DNA from: Shewanella halifaxensis HAW-EB4
GTDB taxonomy: Bacteria; Pseudomonadota; Gammaproteobacteria; Enterobacterales; Shewanellaceae
Assembly (NCBI RefSeq): GCF_000019185.1
Contig: NC_010334.1
Coordinates: forward strand, 4,154,001-4,218,000
DNA: 64,000 bases
Direction of reading: 5' to 3'
How positions within the stretch are numbered: the stretch's first letter is position 1; every line of letters begins with the position of its first letter. Positions 25,608-34,438 of the stretch are shown one piece after another. A program made the position numbers and the translations under genes. A model generated the notes under the pieces. That model was not told the DNA's origin. It ran no database searches and was given only the letters and a program-made list of their open reading frames with translations.

Positions 25608-27059
25608 CTATTTATCAATCCCATACTTATCCATGCGCCGATACAAGGCCTGCCTGCTTAAGCCTAAAGATTTAGCGACTCTTGCGATCACGCCGTTGTG
25701 GCTATCTAATGCCGCTTGAATATCAGATTTTTCATCAGTATATTTCTCAAGCGTCTCTTTCCCTGCAGGCCTTGACGCTATAGAAGACTGAGCAGATGAG
25801 TCAACTGACGCAACCTTTATCTTTGCCTGACTATTTGCAGGCCACACCACTTCACTTATGCAAGACTTAGCCTCAAGGCTAACTTGGCCCTGCACTAAGC
25901 CAAAATCATCGACGCTTAATACGCTGCTTTGCGCCAAGATAACCGCCCGCTTACAGGCATTTTCCAGCTCACGCACATTACCGGGCCAATGATGCGCCAG
26001 CAACACTTGCAAGGCTTGGTGATTAAGGGAGAAGCCTGCACCAATAAAGTGCTCAACCAAAGGCTGAATATCATCTACGCGATCATTTAAGGTCGGCAAG
26101 GCTAGCTCAATCACATTGAGTCGGTAAAACAGGTCTTCACGAAAACGCCCGGTTTGGATCTCTTCGGCTAAATTCGCGTTAGTGGCACTAATCACCCGCA
26201 CCTTGACCTTACGTGTCTGGTGGCTGCCTAAACGTTCAAACTCTCCGGTTTGCAGCACCCTGAGCAACTTAACTTGGCCAGACAATGGCAGATTACCTAT
26301 CTCATCTAAAAACAGTGTGCCACCGTCGGCCGCTTCGAATCGTCCGATACGTGCCTTGGTGGCTCCGGTAAATGCCCCCGCCTCAGCGCCAAAAAGCTCC
26401 GCTTCTAAAAGATCCATCGGCAAGGCGCCAATGTTGACCTTAATAAACGGCTTATGCTTTAAAGGAGAGTTAGCATGAATGATGTCGGCAAGCTTATCTT
26501 TGCCCGCACCATTAGGGCCGGTGATCAGTACCGATACATCGGAGCGAGCAATCTGCAGGGCCAAGTCGACACAGCGCTGCATCGCGCCACTGTTAAACAC
26601 CATTCCACAAAGGTCGGCATCTTTTATGGCCACCATACGCTGGCTTTCAACTCGGCTCAGCTGAGCATTTTCCTTAGACAGACGATGCAGTGAAATCAAA
26701 TTGCTGATGCTGTTGAGTAACTTGGCATCATCCCAAGGTTTACCCATGTAATCGGCTCCGCCCTCCTTCACCAGCTCTACCGCCACTTCCAATTGAGTCC
26801 AGGCGGTTAGCAAGATTATTGGCAGTTGTGGCTGCAGTTGGCGCAGGGCATAAAATAGCGTTACCCCCTCACCGCCCGAGGTCGTATCTTGGCTAAAGTT
26901 CATATCTTGCAGCACCAGCGCCACATCGTGCAGTAGCACTAACTCAAGGGCCACATCAGGGGATAAACAGGTGAGCGTTTGATAACCGTTAAGCTCTAAC
27001 ATTAAAGCCAGTGCATTACACACGGCTTGATTATCGTCGACAATTAGGACTGTATCCAT
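25608..27059 (-). CDS. NtrC-type sigma-54-dependent response regulator
   Basis: Protein of 483 residues: receiver (VLIVDDNQAVCNAL, phospho-acceptor Asp in LVLQDMNFS, Lys in YMGKPWDD), AAA+ domain with Walker A GPNGAGKDKL, the sigma-54 contact motif GAFTGA and Walker B GGTLFLDEIGNLP, and a C-terminal Fis-type HTH (IARVAKSLGLSRQALYRRMDKYG). GAFTGA is intact, so it should activate a sigma-54 promoter. A good candidate lies at 32185-32201 ahead of this operon, with TGTCCG sites upstream, suggesting that it activates its own efflux operon. Confidence 0.93.
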   Translation of the reverse strand: MDTVLIVDDNQAVCNALALMLELNGYQTLTCLSPDVALELVLLHDVALVLQDMNFSQDTTSGGEGVTLFYALRQLQPQLPIILLTAWTQLEVAVELVKEGGADYMGKPWDDAKLLNSISNLISLHRLSKENAQLSRVESQRMVAIKDADLCGMVFNSGAMQRCVDLALQIARSDVSVLITGPNGAGKDKLADIIHANSPLKHKPFIKVNIGALPMDLLEAELFGAEAGAFTGATKARIGRFEAADGGTLFLDEIGNLPLSGQVKLLRVLQTGEFERLGSHQTRKVKVRVISATNANLAEEIQTGRFREDLFYRLNVIELALPTLNDRVDDIQPLVEHFIGAGFSLNHQALQVLLAHHWPGNVRELENACKRAVILAQSSVLSVDDFGLVQGQVSLEAKSCISEVVWPANSQAKIKVASVDSSAQSSIASRPAGKETLEKYTDEKSDIQAALDSHNGVIARVAKSLGLSRQALYRRMDKYGIDK

Positions 27060-27110
27060 AAACTCTTTAGTATTTATTATGTTAGTTGACTAATTATAAA
27101 ACTAACTCAA

Positions 27111-27146
27111 AGCCAAACAGAGTTAAAGCTCTGCTCACATTTGGCT
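27111..27146 (-). terminator. Hairpin between the second permease and the response regulator
   Basis: AGCCAAA (27111) pairs with TTTGGCT (27140), and CAGAG with CTCTG inside, leaving a six-base bulge. It may attenuate read-through into the regulatory genes. Confidence 0.35.
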
Positions 27147-27185
27147 TTCATTTAGATATCATTTTTTGGTATTGGCAGTAGCGGG

Positions 27186-28397
27186 TTACACACTGCGAGT
27201 GGCTATTGCGGGTGAAATCTTTGCCGCTTTTTGTGCAGGAAATATCACTGCAATAGTGGTTAATACAAATAAACCTGCCACCGTCACTAACGGATAGATA
27301 AGCTCAAGTTTAGGCAAACTATAAAACGTCATCAGCTGCTGACCAAGCTGCACGGCCACTAAGCTTCCGAGTAAGCCGCCAGTTAGGCACAACAAGTAAT
27401 TCTCCACCAAAAAGAAACTAATAATGTCACGTTTCTTAGCCCCAAGGGCGCGGCGTGTACCTATCTGTTTAGTCCGGCGCTCGATATTAAACATCACCAT
27501 ACCAGCAAGACCTAATGAAGTAATGAGTAGCAGTAGTACCACCATCATAGACAATACAGTTGCCATCAATTCATGGTCACGATATACACTTTTTCTGTAC
27601 TCACTAATCGTCGTAAATCCTTGTACTACGCGATTAGGATGCTCTTTATGCAGCGCTGCAGGTATGGCCTCTTTAAGCCCAACAATGGCAGACTCATCGG
27701 CGCGCACTAAAAAACGGGTAAAGGCCCAGCCCAGCTCCACATTGAGAATAATGCTATTGTTTAGGTTGGAGTTATTGACCCAAGCGCCCTGCAAACGCTC
27801 TACAACGCCGATAATTTTCATCGGCTGGTCGCCAATATTACCCTGATACAAGATTTTTCCAAGTGCCGACTCATCACCAAAGGTCTCTTTGGCAAAGTCT
27901 GCAGTCACTATGGCTAAACTCGCGAGTTCCGGACCACCACTACTGACTTCATCGGGATAGAAGTTACGTCCCGCTATCAGTTTTATCCCTAATGTCGAGA
28001 TCATCTGCTCATCACCATAATAGATGGCAGCATTAGGGGTGTCTTTACGATCTTCTTCATTACTACCGTGGGAGAAGTTAGAGGACCAACCACCACCGCT
28101 CAAGGGAGTCATGCTGGTTGACGTCGCCGACTTGACCCCATCGAGGTTACGTACGATCTCCAGATCTAATAGGTTTTGCTTAGCGAGATCTATCTCCTCG
28201 TCAAAGTTATATATGGTTAAGTCAAACACTTCGGACTCTGCGATCCCCGACTCGCGGCTCATTAGGCCGATACGCTCGCTAATAATGAAACTCGCATTTG
28301 CGACTATCGCCACCGATAAAATTATCTGAATAAGCAGCAATAGAGGGCCACTTTTATTACGCATCAACATGCTCATAATGGGTTTAACTTGCAACAT
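27186..28397 (-). CDS. MacB/FtsX-type ABC transporter permease (second subunit)
   Basis: Protein of 403 residues: N-terminal membrane helix (PLLLLIQIILSVAIVANASFI), a large periplasmic MacB_PCD-type domain (about 45-280), then three membrane helices with the FtsX signature (GLAGMVMFNIERRTKQIGTRRALGAKKRDIISFFL). The start at 28397 has AAGGAA six bases upstream; an in-frame ATG at 28427 overlaps the previous stop by four bases. It pairs with the permease encoded before it as a heterodimer and with the ATPase at 29747. It probably exports an envelope-active compound with the HlyD adaptor. Confidence 0.9.
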   Translation of the reverse strand: MLQVKPIMSMLMRNKSGPLLLLIQIILSVAIVANASFIISERIGLMSRESGIAESEVFDLTIYNFDEEIDLAKQNLLDLEIVRNLDGVKSATSTSMTPLSGGGWSSNFSHGSNEEDRKDTPNAAIYYGDEQMISTLGIKLIAGRNFYPDEVSSGGPELASLAIVTADFAKETFGDESALGKILYQGNIGDQPMKIIGVVERLQGAWVNNSNLNNSIILNVELGWAFTRFLVRADESAIVGLKEAIPAALHKEHPNRVVQGFTTISEYRKSVYRDHELMATVLSMMVVLLLLITSLGLAGMVMFNIERRTKQIGTRRALGAKKRDIISFFLVENYLLCLTGGLLGSLVAVQLGQQLMTFYSLPKLELIYPLVTVAGLFVLTTIAVIFPAQKAAKISPAIATRSV

Positions 28398-28423
28398 AGT
28401 AAGTTCCTTTCTCACTCTGTAAA

Positions 28424-29725
28424 TCATTGGCTCTTGAGATAGACACTGGGATTGGTGCTACATATTCGCCATGCAGGATAAATTCCGGCAATAATGGCTG
28501 CCGATACCGCGATCAGTGGGGCTATAACCCACATGCTTTGGTCAAGCTGGGCAAGCGAGTCTTCAAGCTCAAACTTAGAAGATAAGAAATACAGTGCTAC
28601 CCAAGCCCAGAGTAATCCAAGCGCTCCGCCACACAATCCAATCAAACCCACTTCAACAAGGTGCTGTGAAAAAATCTGTATCCTACTTGCACCAATCGCA
28701 CGCCTGACTCCCACCTCAGGTGCACGCTTTAAGAACTTCGCCAATAGTAAGCCCAGCATATTGATTAAACACACAATCAAAAAAAGCACACTCAGCCCCA
28801 CAAGCACCTTGTTGTCTTCTGGTACAACATTATTAAAGCTCAACCACTGCGCCACATCCTTTATTTCACCGCGGGCATCGGGGCGCTTAAAACGGCCGAG
28901 CTGCTTTTGCTGCTCAACATAACGTGCTAACCACTCTTGATATTGCTGCTGTTTGTCTGGCGTATCAAGCTCAACCCAGTACTGAACCCAATGCATCTCA
29001 GATGCAATTCTGTCGCTGTAGTTGCGTATCTTTTCGTGGCGCCAAGAGTTGTTATTTCCCCGGCTTTCAAACTCCTCGATAGGCGCTAGAGAAAAAGGCA
29101 CATAGATTTGCTCAGCGTCATCAAAGGCGCCATTATTGACATCGTAATACTTAGGACTTGGATTCCAGTTTTTCGTCACGCCCACAACTTGATAGGGCTT
29201 ACGGTCTAACAACAATGTTTTACCCACACTATTGCCGCCACCAAAAGCTTTTTGGTTGATACTTTCATTAATAACAACTTTGTAGCCTCCTTCTTCATCA
29301 ACCTGCTTATCCCATGGTCCACCATACAAAAAAGGCACATTAAACAATGCAAAGAAATCAGCATCGGCTACACGAACCCCTTCCAAAATAGGCGAAAAGT
29401 TCACATCTTCTGTTTGTACCGCCATCCCAGTTAGATACATGGCGGTTTGGCGAACAGGCAGGTCACTTTTTCTCAGGTTATATCCATCCTGATAAGTGAT
29501 CTGCTGATTAATCTTCTCCCAAGTATCCACATCTTGACTCATTAACTGCACAGCAAATAACTGAGATGAACGCTCTCCTGCAGGGTTAACCGAGGCCATC
29601 TTGTAGATATTTAAGCTGGTGATGGTAATACCGATGCCGATTGAGATAGCCAGTACCATTAGTAGCGATAAAAATGGCGTCTTCTTAATGCTACGCCAAG
29701 CTAGATCCAGATAATAAAAAAACAT
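28424..29725 (-). CDS. MacB/FtsX-type ABC transporter permease (first subunit)
   Basis: Protein of 433 residues with the same layout as its partner: helix near 15-38 (PFLSLLMVLAISIGIGITITSL), periplasmic domain to about 310, and three C-terminal helices with LLLAKFLKRAPEVGVRRAIGAS. AAGGAG precedes the ATG. The two permeases are diverged paralogues. It follows the ATPase gene by 21 bases. Confidence 0.9.
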   Translation of the reverse strand: MFFYYLDLAWRSIKKTPFLSLLMVLAISIGIGITITSLNIYKMASVNPAGERSSQLFAVQLMSQDVDTWEKINQQITYQDGYNLRKSDLPVRQTAMYLTGMAVQTEDVNFSPILEGVRVADADFFALFNVPFLYGGPWDKQVDEEGGYKVVINESINQKAFGGGNSVGKTLLLDRKPYQVVGVTKNWNPSPKYYDVNNGAFDDAEQIYVPFSLAPIEEFESRGNNNSWRHEKIRNYSDRIASEMHWVQYWVELDTPDKQQQYQEWLARYVEQQKQLGRFKRPDARGEIKDVAQWLSFNNVVPEDNKVLVGLSVLFLIVCLINMLGLLLAKFLKRAPEVGVRRAIGASRIQIFSQHLVEVGLIGLCGGALGLLWAWVALYFLSSKFELEDSLAQLDQSMWVIAPLIAVSAAIIAGIYPAWRICSTNPSVYLKSQ

Positions 29726-29746
29726 CGTACTCTCCTTAGTAGTAGC

Positions 29747-30496
29747 TTAAGCAACCGAAGCCGCATCAGATACTGACTGAACTCTAGCTTGTGCCGATCG
29801 GCCTTGTGGCTCCATCCCTGCTTGATACATTGTAAAATCACATACTTGGCCATCGATAATCTGAATATTACGCTGCGCCCGACGGGCTAATTCGGCGTCG
29901 TGAGTCACCATGATAATCGTGGTGCCCGCCTTATTAATATCTTCTAGCAGCTCCATCACCTGGCGAGCCATTAGGCTGTCTAAGTTGCCTGTTGGTTCAT
30001 CGGCGAGTAAAAACCTTGGCTCCCCCGCCAGTGCTCGGGCTATCGCTACCCTTTGCTGCTGGCCACCCGATAACTGAGAGGGAAGGTGCTTCATCCTCGA
30101 TGCGAGCCCCACTTGTTCGAGCGCCCGTTCGACCCGAATTTTACGCTCTTTCGCATTGAAGCCGCGGTAGCGTAGCGGTACCTCGACGTTTTCGACCAAG
30201 TTCAGATCAGGGATAAGATTAAATCCCTGAAAGATAAACCCAATTTTCTCATTACGGATTGCAGCGCTCCGGTTATCACTCAAGTTAGAGATATTGACAC
30301 CATCGAGAAAGTAATCGCCATGGGTAAAGCCTTCGAGCAGTCCGGCAATATTAAGGAAAGTGGTTTTGCCTGACCCCGATGGTCCCGTAACCGCAACAAA
30401 CTCACCTTCGCTAACTTCTAGATTGAAATCGCGCAAAGCATGGGTTTCAACTAAATCCGTTTTAAATACCTTGCTAATGTTGTTCATCGATAACAT
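29747..30496 (-). CDS. MacB/LolD-type ABC transporter ATPase
   Basis: Protein of 249 residues with Walker A GPSGSGKTT, Q-loop FQGFNLIPDLNLVENVEVPL, signature LSGGQQQRVAIARAL and Walker B FLLADEPTGNLD, followed by the H-loop VTHD. This pattern is that of the MacB/LolD group. A C-terminal extension of about 25 residues is unusual but low complexity. It powers the two permeases encoded downstream. AAAGGA precedes the start. Confidence 0.95.
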   Translation of the reverse strand: MLSMNNISKVFKTDLVETHALRDFNLEVSEGEFVAVTGPSGSGKTTFLNIAGLLEGFTHGDYFLDGVNISNLSDNRSAAIRNEKIGFIFQGFNLIPDLNLVENVEVPLRYRGFNAKERKIRVERALEQVGLASRMKHLPSQLSGGQQQRVAIARALAGEPRFLLADEPTGNLDSLMARQVMELLEDINKAGTTIIMVTHDAELARRAQRNIQIIDGQVCDFTMYQAGMEPQGRSAQARVQSVSDAASVA

Positions 30497-30568
30497 GGTT
30501 CATATTCCTTTAATTCTATTTATCAATCTGAGTAAAATTTATCTGAATTCTTCTGTAATCTGAGCCGT

Positions 30569-30847
30569 CTACTGGGTAAGCCATGTAATGAAGCATTCCA
30601 GCGTCCTAGTCACTATCTGCAGCACAAGCTCTGTATCACCTAAGGTGACATCTGCCGCTACATCTGAGAAGTCTGTTAAATTCGACTGAGTACCACTGCC
30701 CATCTCAATCAGATTTAAGCCGATAAATATCCAGTCACCCGCCCTATCGGTAGAGACTTGCACTGCAACAACCAGCAGCATTAATACTGCTACTGTAGCT
30801 ATTTGCTGCTTATTAACTTGTCTAAATTTATTCATTGCCTTATTCAT
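30569..30847 (-). CDS. Small hypothetical membrane protein in the efflux operon
   Basis: Protein of 92 residues that I do not recognise. A basic N-terminus (NKAMNKFRQVNKQQ) precedes one hydrophobic helix (IATVAVLMLLVVAVQV), then a polar part with Asp and Thr (GTQSNLTDFSDVAADVTLGD), probably periplasmic. It could be a signal-anchor or cleaved signal. The ATG at 30847 has AAGGAAG upstream; earlier codons overlap the adaptor gene. It lies between adaptor and ATPase genes, so a role as transporter accessory or as the exported peptide is possible, but unproven. Confidence 0.65.
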   Translation of the reverse strand: MNKAMNKFRQVNKQQIATVAVLMLLVVAVQVSTDRAGDWIFIGLNLIEMGSGTQSNLTDFSDVAADVTLGDTELVLQIVTRTLECFITWLTQ

Positions 30848-30866
30848 CGTCTGCTTCCTTACCTGA

Positions 30867-32129
30867 CTAGCGGACCAATACTTGTACGGCTTTGTTAAAT
30901 GGCTCGACGCTTGAGGTGACCCAAACATCGCCCACCTGTCCACCTTGGATCACTTCGATATGACTCATGCTACGCGCTCCTAATTGGATCGATGTTTGCT
31001 CGGCAATATCATCGTGCATGACGTAAACCTCTTGGCCACCACCGCTATTAACAAAGGCGCCGCGCTTAACCATCAACACATCGGCTCTGTGCTCCAGTAA
31101 TACTCGCGCTGAAAGACGCTGGTTCTGGCGTAGCGGCAGATGGTCATTTTGCTCAAATCGCACCCTTGCGCTCACTTCCCGGTTACGCACCTCGGGAGAA
31201 ATAGAAGATAGCTCGCCCATCACTCTCACCGAGCCAAAACTCAGCTCTACCGTCATACCTATGCCTAGCTCATCGGCGTAGGACTCAGGTACCGCGAGTT
31301 CTGCTTCAAAAGCACTGAGATCGACAACCGTAAGAATCGGTTGGCTCTGGCTAATACGCGCCTTTTGTTCCGTAAGCCAATTACCAATAATGCCAGCAAC
31401 GGGCGCGATGATATTCAGTGCCGCCACTTGGCGTTCGAGCTCTTTGACCACCAGCGCCTGACGGTCAACTTCCAGCGCGGTGTTCTTAAGCTCAAAGGTT
31501 AAGGTGTCTTTCATCAGCAGCGCTTCTTGACCCGCATGGGCAAATAGCAATTTGGCCTTATGCAGGTCGTCTTTACTCTTTTCAAAGTCGATTTTGCTAA
31601 TTAGCTTTGACTCGATTAGCTGATCGCCACGGCGACTCTCGCGCTCGGCCGCCGCCATATCGACCTTAGCCATATCTAGCGTTTGCTGCGCTTTAAGTTG
31701 CGCTCGACGCGCATTGAGACGAGCACGCTCAAGCGAGCTTTTCATTCCCTCTAGTAAGGCTTGTTGCTGCTTTAAACCATTCGTTAACTTATGGCTCTCA
31801 ATGGTGGCCACAACATCACCTTGAGCGACCCTGTCACCGGGTCTGGCGATTAAAGTCACAGCCCCCTGCTCTGGGCTATACAGAACGGGGGCATTAGCAG
31901 CAACAATCTTGCCTGTTGTCGGAATATCGCGAACAAGCGTACCGCGCTCTAATGTGGCAAAACGAAGCTCTGAGCGTTTAATCGATGTTGCAATTGAGTC
32001 GCTATCCATGCTTGACCAAACTAGACAAGAAACCAGTAATGCAGCGATACCAAACATCGCTGGATGCTTAAACTTGCTCGCCTTACTTGGTTGCTTGATA
32101 GTGTCTTGTCCGCTTGTATCCGAAATCAT
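30867..32129 (-). CDS. HlyD/MacA-type periplasmic adaptor of the efflux system
   Basis: Protein of 420 residues: short cytoplasmic start, membrane helix near 25-42 (HPAMFGIAALLVSCLVWSS), lipoyl/barrel segment (GAVTLIARPGDRVAQGDVVATI), long coiled-coil hairpin (about 105-225), and beta-barrel (LSFGSVRVMGELSSISPEV). This is the MacA layout without lipobox. It leads the operon with AGGGA before its ATG and bridges the MacB-type permeases to an outer membrane channel, which is not encoded here. Confidence 0.92.
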   Translation of the reverse strand: MISDTSGQDTIKQPSKASKFKHPAMFGIAALLVSCLVWSSMDSDSIATSIKRSELRFATLERGTLVRDIPTTGKIVAANAPVLYSPEQGAVTLIARPGDRVAQGDVVATIESHKLTNGLKQQQALLEGMKSSLERARLNARRAQLKAQQTLDMAKVDMAAAERESRRGDQLIESKLISKIDFEKSKDDLHKAKLLFAHAGQEALLMKDTLTFELKNTALEVDRQALVVKELERQVAALNIIAPVAGIIGNWLTEQKARISQSQPILTVVDLSAFEAELAVPESYADELGIGMTVELSFGSVRVMGELSSISPEVRNREVSARVRFEQNDHLPLRQNQRLSARVLLEHRADVLMVKRGAFVNSGGGQEVYVMHDDIAEQTSIQLGARSMSHIEVIQGGQVGDVWVTSSVEPFNKAVQVLVR

Positions 32130-32184
32130 CTGCAGTCCCTAAAGTGTCCGTTCTAAGCATTTTCGCTTTCGATAGATCTATTAA

Positions 32185-32201
32185 TACAAGCACCATGCCA
32201 A
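32185..32201 (-). promoter_or_regulatory. Sigma-54 promoter of the efflux operon
   Basis: On the minus strand TTGGCATGGTGCTTGTA fits the consensus YTGGCACGRNNNTTGCW with two mismatches and exact GG-to-G spacing. It lies about 56 bases upstream of the HlyD start. The operon encodes a sigma-54 activator, which supports the call. Confidence 0.72.
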
Positions 32202-32262
32202 AAACAATAAATCACAAATAAACAACAAGTTAAGTTAAACAAGAAAGTGTGCAATGTTATAA

Positions 32263-32331
32263 GTGTCCGCGGACACAGCTCGAAAGTGTCCGATTAATTA
32301 GCAGAAATGTCCGATATGGGGAAAGTGTCCG
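32263..32331. promoter_or_regulatory. Array of TGTCCG activator sites upstream of the efflux operon
   Basis: One 14-bp palindrome GTGTCCGCGGACAC (32263-32276) and further AAGTGTCCG/AATGTCCG half-sites starting at 32287, 32308 and 32326, about two helical turns apart. Another TGTCCG lies at 32145. They sit 60-145 bases upstream of the sigma-54 promoter, the usual place for NtrC-type enhancers. Confidence 0.68.
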
Positions 32332-32339
32332 ATTTGAAA

Positions 32340-32640
32340 GAAGGTCCCAGGTTCTAGGGCGCTTCGCTTCAAGGACGGGCTTCGCCCTGCTAGGAAAATC
32401 AAAAGCCTGACGGACTAAAGCCCGATCTACAGAAGAGAATATGTTTTCCGGCTTTTTCTATCTCAGCTTACCCCCTCTTTGCTTTCATCGTCTTTGCAGT
32501 TTGCCTATCCTAGGCCCTTTATCTTTCCGTAAGTGACGCAGTCACGTTCGCAAGGCCGCAGGCCGTTCGTCTCAGCTTTCATCGTCTTAGCTTTCCCTAG
32601 AACCTAGGACCTTCTTTTAACCTAGAACTTTCTTTTAACC
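32340..32640. repeat. Intergenic repeat block A
   Basis: Contains members of repeat families seen elsewhere in the window: CGCTTCGCTTCAAGGACGG (32360), a GGACTAAAGCCCGATCTACAG REP-like unit (32411-32432), the GTGACGCAGTCACG palindrome with GGCCGCAGGCCG (about 32533), and CCTAGAACTTTCTTTTAACC-type units near 32620. No gene. Confidence 0.75.
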
Positions 32641-32666
32641 GCTTAACAACGATATTTCACTTTCGG

Positions 32667-32703
32667 CACGATATTTAACGATCCCCTTTAACGATATTTC
32701 GTG
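32667..32703 (+). promoter_or_regulatory. Activator site pair upstream of the porin
   Basis: CACGATATTTAACG (32667-32680) and AACGATATTTCGTG (32690-32703), centres 23 bp apart. The second matches CATGATATTTCGTG at 45946 in 12 of 14 positions. A third, weaker copy (AACGATATTTCACT) is at 32648. Centre of the nearer site is 58.5 bp before the sigma-54 element, the same as at 45952. Confidence 0.72.
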
Positions 32704-32754
32704 GTTCATGGATCTTGCTCCAACTTATTACCGATAACCTCCAATTTTCCCCCT

Positions 32755-32771
32755 TTGGCACATTAGCTGCT
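32755..32771 (+). promoter_or_regulatory. Sigma-54 promoter of the porin gene
   Basis: TTGGCACATTAGCTGCT has the full TTGGCAC -24 element and CTGCT at -12 with correct spacing. It is 70 bases before the porin ATG and nearly identical in form to the promoter at 46011. Confidence 0.8.
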
Positions 32772-32840
32772 CTGTTAGGCGTAATTGGTAAAAACCAATA
32801 TTGATTAGCTTTAACAAAATAAAAAAATAGGGAAAATGAT

Positions 32841-33998
32841 ATGAATAAGAAATTGTTGGCGCTTTTAATTCCGTCAATTTTGATGGCGGGTTCTGCGCAG
32901 GCCGTTGAGATCTACAATGACCAAACTAACAGTATCAAAATGATGGGTTGGCTAGGCTTTGCAGCGATTAATGACACCCACGACACTGCAGTGGTCGACA
33001 ACTTCTCACGCGTGGGCTTTCGTTTTGACCGCCAAGAGAAGAACGGCTGGCGTAGCTTTGCCCATACCGAGTGGGGCATTAACATGGTTACCAGCGATGA
33101 CTCGCTAAGCTACTCAGGCGGCCAACTAGGTGCAGAGAGAAACTCTGACTTCTTATTCAATCGTTTAGGCTATGTGGGTTTAGCTAACGACAAATGGGGT
33201 AGCTTAACCTTCGGTAAGCAGTGGGGCGTGTACTATGATGTGGCATACACCACCGATGTACTAAATGTGTACACAGGTTACTCTGTAGGTGCTTACACCT
33301 TTGGTGACGGCGGCCTAACCGGTGCGGGTCGTGCCGATTCAGCCTTTGTTTACCGCAACTCATTTGGCAACTTAAGCATCGGACTTCAATATGCGGCTAA
33401 GCAAAATGGTGATGTCGCACTTTATGACAAAGATGGCATGCCAATTAACGACGGTTCACACGTTGAGTTCGATACTAGCTATGGCGCTAGCTTAACCTAT
33501 CACTTCACCAATAAATTTAAGGTGCTTGCAGCCATTAACCGTGGTGACTTTACGGGCGAACTTGCAGGTGAAAGCGTGGATGATACTAACGAGATCATCG
33601 GTATTGGCGCCCAGTACGGCTCTTTTTACCAATATGCGCCTAACAGAGATGCAGATGGTTTCTATGTTGGCTTTAACGCCCACAAGAGTAAGCAAAATGA
33701 GCTAGTCGCGGGTGAACTATATGACTCGACAGGCGGCGAATTCTTAGTTGCCTACCAGTATGATAACGGCTTCGTACCGACCTTTTTATTGTCTTACCAA
33801 GATCTAGATACCGATGCATCGACAAGGATTCAAGGTGACTGGACGCGTCAATTTGCCGTAGTAGGTCTGCACTACCGTTACAGCAACGACACTGTGATGT
33901 TTGCCGAAGCGAAAATCGACTTCAGCGAGATGGACGATAAGAGCTTCGAAAACCTACAAGACAATAGCTACGCCGTTGGTATTCGCTATTTCTTCTAG
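32841..33998 (+). CDS. Outer membrane porin
   Basis: Protein of 385 residues with a Sec signal (KKLLALLIPSILMAGSAQA, cleavage near residue 21) and a 16-strand-type general porin body: GWLGFAAINDTHDTAVVDNF, LGYVGLANDKWGSLTFGKQW, and a C-terminal strand YAVGIRYFF ending in Phe, the barrel-assembly signal. AGGGA precedes the ATG. The upstream region has a sigma-54 promoter and an activator site pair shared with the flavoprotein operon at 46099, so this is probably a dedicated channel for that system's substrate. Its last 37 codons recur at 43302. Confidence 0.93.
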   Translation: MNKKLLALLIPSILMAGSAQAVEIYNDQTNSIKMMGWLGFAAINDTHDTAVVDNFSRVGFRFDRQEKNGWRSFAHTEWGINMVTSDDSLSYSGGQLGAERNSDFLFNRLGYVGLANDKWGSLTFGKQWGVYYDVAYTTDVLNVYTGYSVGAYTFGDGGLTGAGRADSAFVYRNSFGNLSIGLQYAAKQNGDVALYDKDGMPINDGSHVEFDTSYGASLTYHFTNKFKVLAAINRGDFTGELAGESVDDTNEIIGIGAQYGSFYQYAPNRDADGFYVGFNAHKSKQNELVAGELYDSTGGEFLVAYQYDNGFVPTFLLSYQDLDTDASTRIQGDWTRQFAVVGLHYRYSNDTVMFAEAKIDFSEMDDKSFENLQDNSYAVGIRYFF

Positions 33999-34057
33999 AG
34001 TTTTCTATAACGGTTTGTTCTAACACTTAAAGCAAACTGTTTAGTGCGAACGCAACC

Positions 34058-34089
34058 ATCGAGAGAATAGGTTCGCCTATTTTCTCGAT
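34058..34089 (+). terminator. Intrinsic terminator of the porin gene
   Basis: ATCGAGAGAATAGG / CCTATTTTCTCGAT stem (14 bp with one wobble) with the stable TTCG loop. Confidence 0.8.
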
Positions 34090-34160
34090 TGGTTATACCT
34101 ATTCTAAAGCCAACCACCACAATATTAAAAAAACAGAACAATCAATTACAGCAATTTTTG

Positions 34161-34438
34161 GGCTCTACGCGTCTTTGCGTGAAATGCTTAAAAAGTAGCC
34201 GCACCTAGAGCAAACTGGATCATACCCGTGGTATCCACGAGTAATCGTTGAAATAGTTTCGTTGGATCTGATAAACCATAGCATCGTCGTTTCAACACCA
34301 TCACTCTATCCACCCATTCGGCCATCTTTTCCTTGGCAACTTCGGAGGGCATATGACTATCAAATATCCCACTGAGTTGACGACTAAACTGATAATCTTG
34401 CATCATTTTTAGTGAAATTAAAAAAGATGCGTAGAGCC
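34161..34438 (-). mobile_element. Deletion derivative of an ISL3-like insertion sequence
   Basis: Terminal inverted repeats GGCTCTACGCGTCTTT (34161) and AAAAGATGCGTAGAGCC (ending 34438) enclose 278 bp. GGCTCT ends are typical of ISL3-family elements. The interior retains only the 3' end of a transposase gene. No clear 8-bp target duplication is visible. It borders the nar block on the left. Confidence 0.75.
34188..34406 (-). pseudogene. C-terminal fragment of an ISL3-like transposase
   Basis: 72 codons remain (about a sixth of a normal transposase of around 400 residues). The segment WVDRVMVLKRRCYGLSDPTK resembles the C-terminal end of ISL3-family transposases. It lies inside the inverted repeats and cannot be functional. 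Confidence 0.7.
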
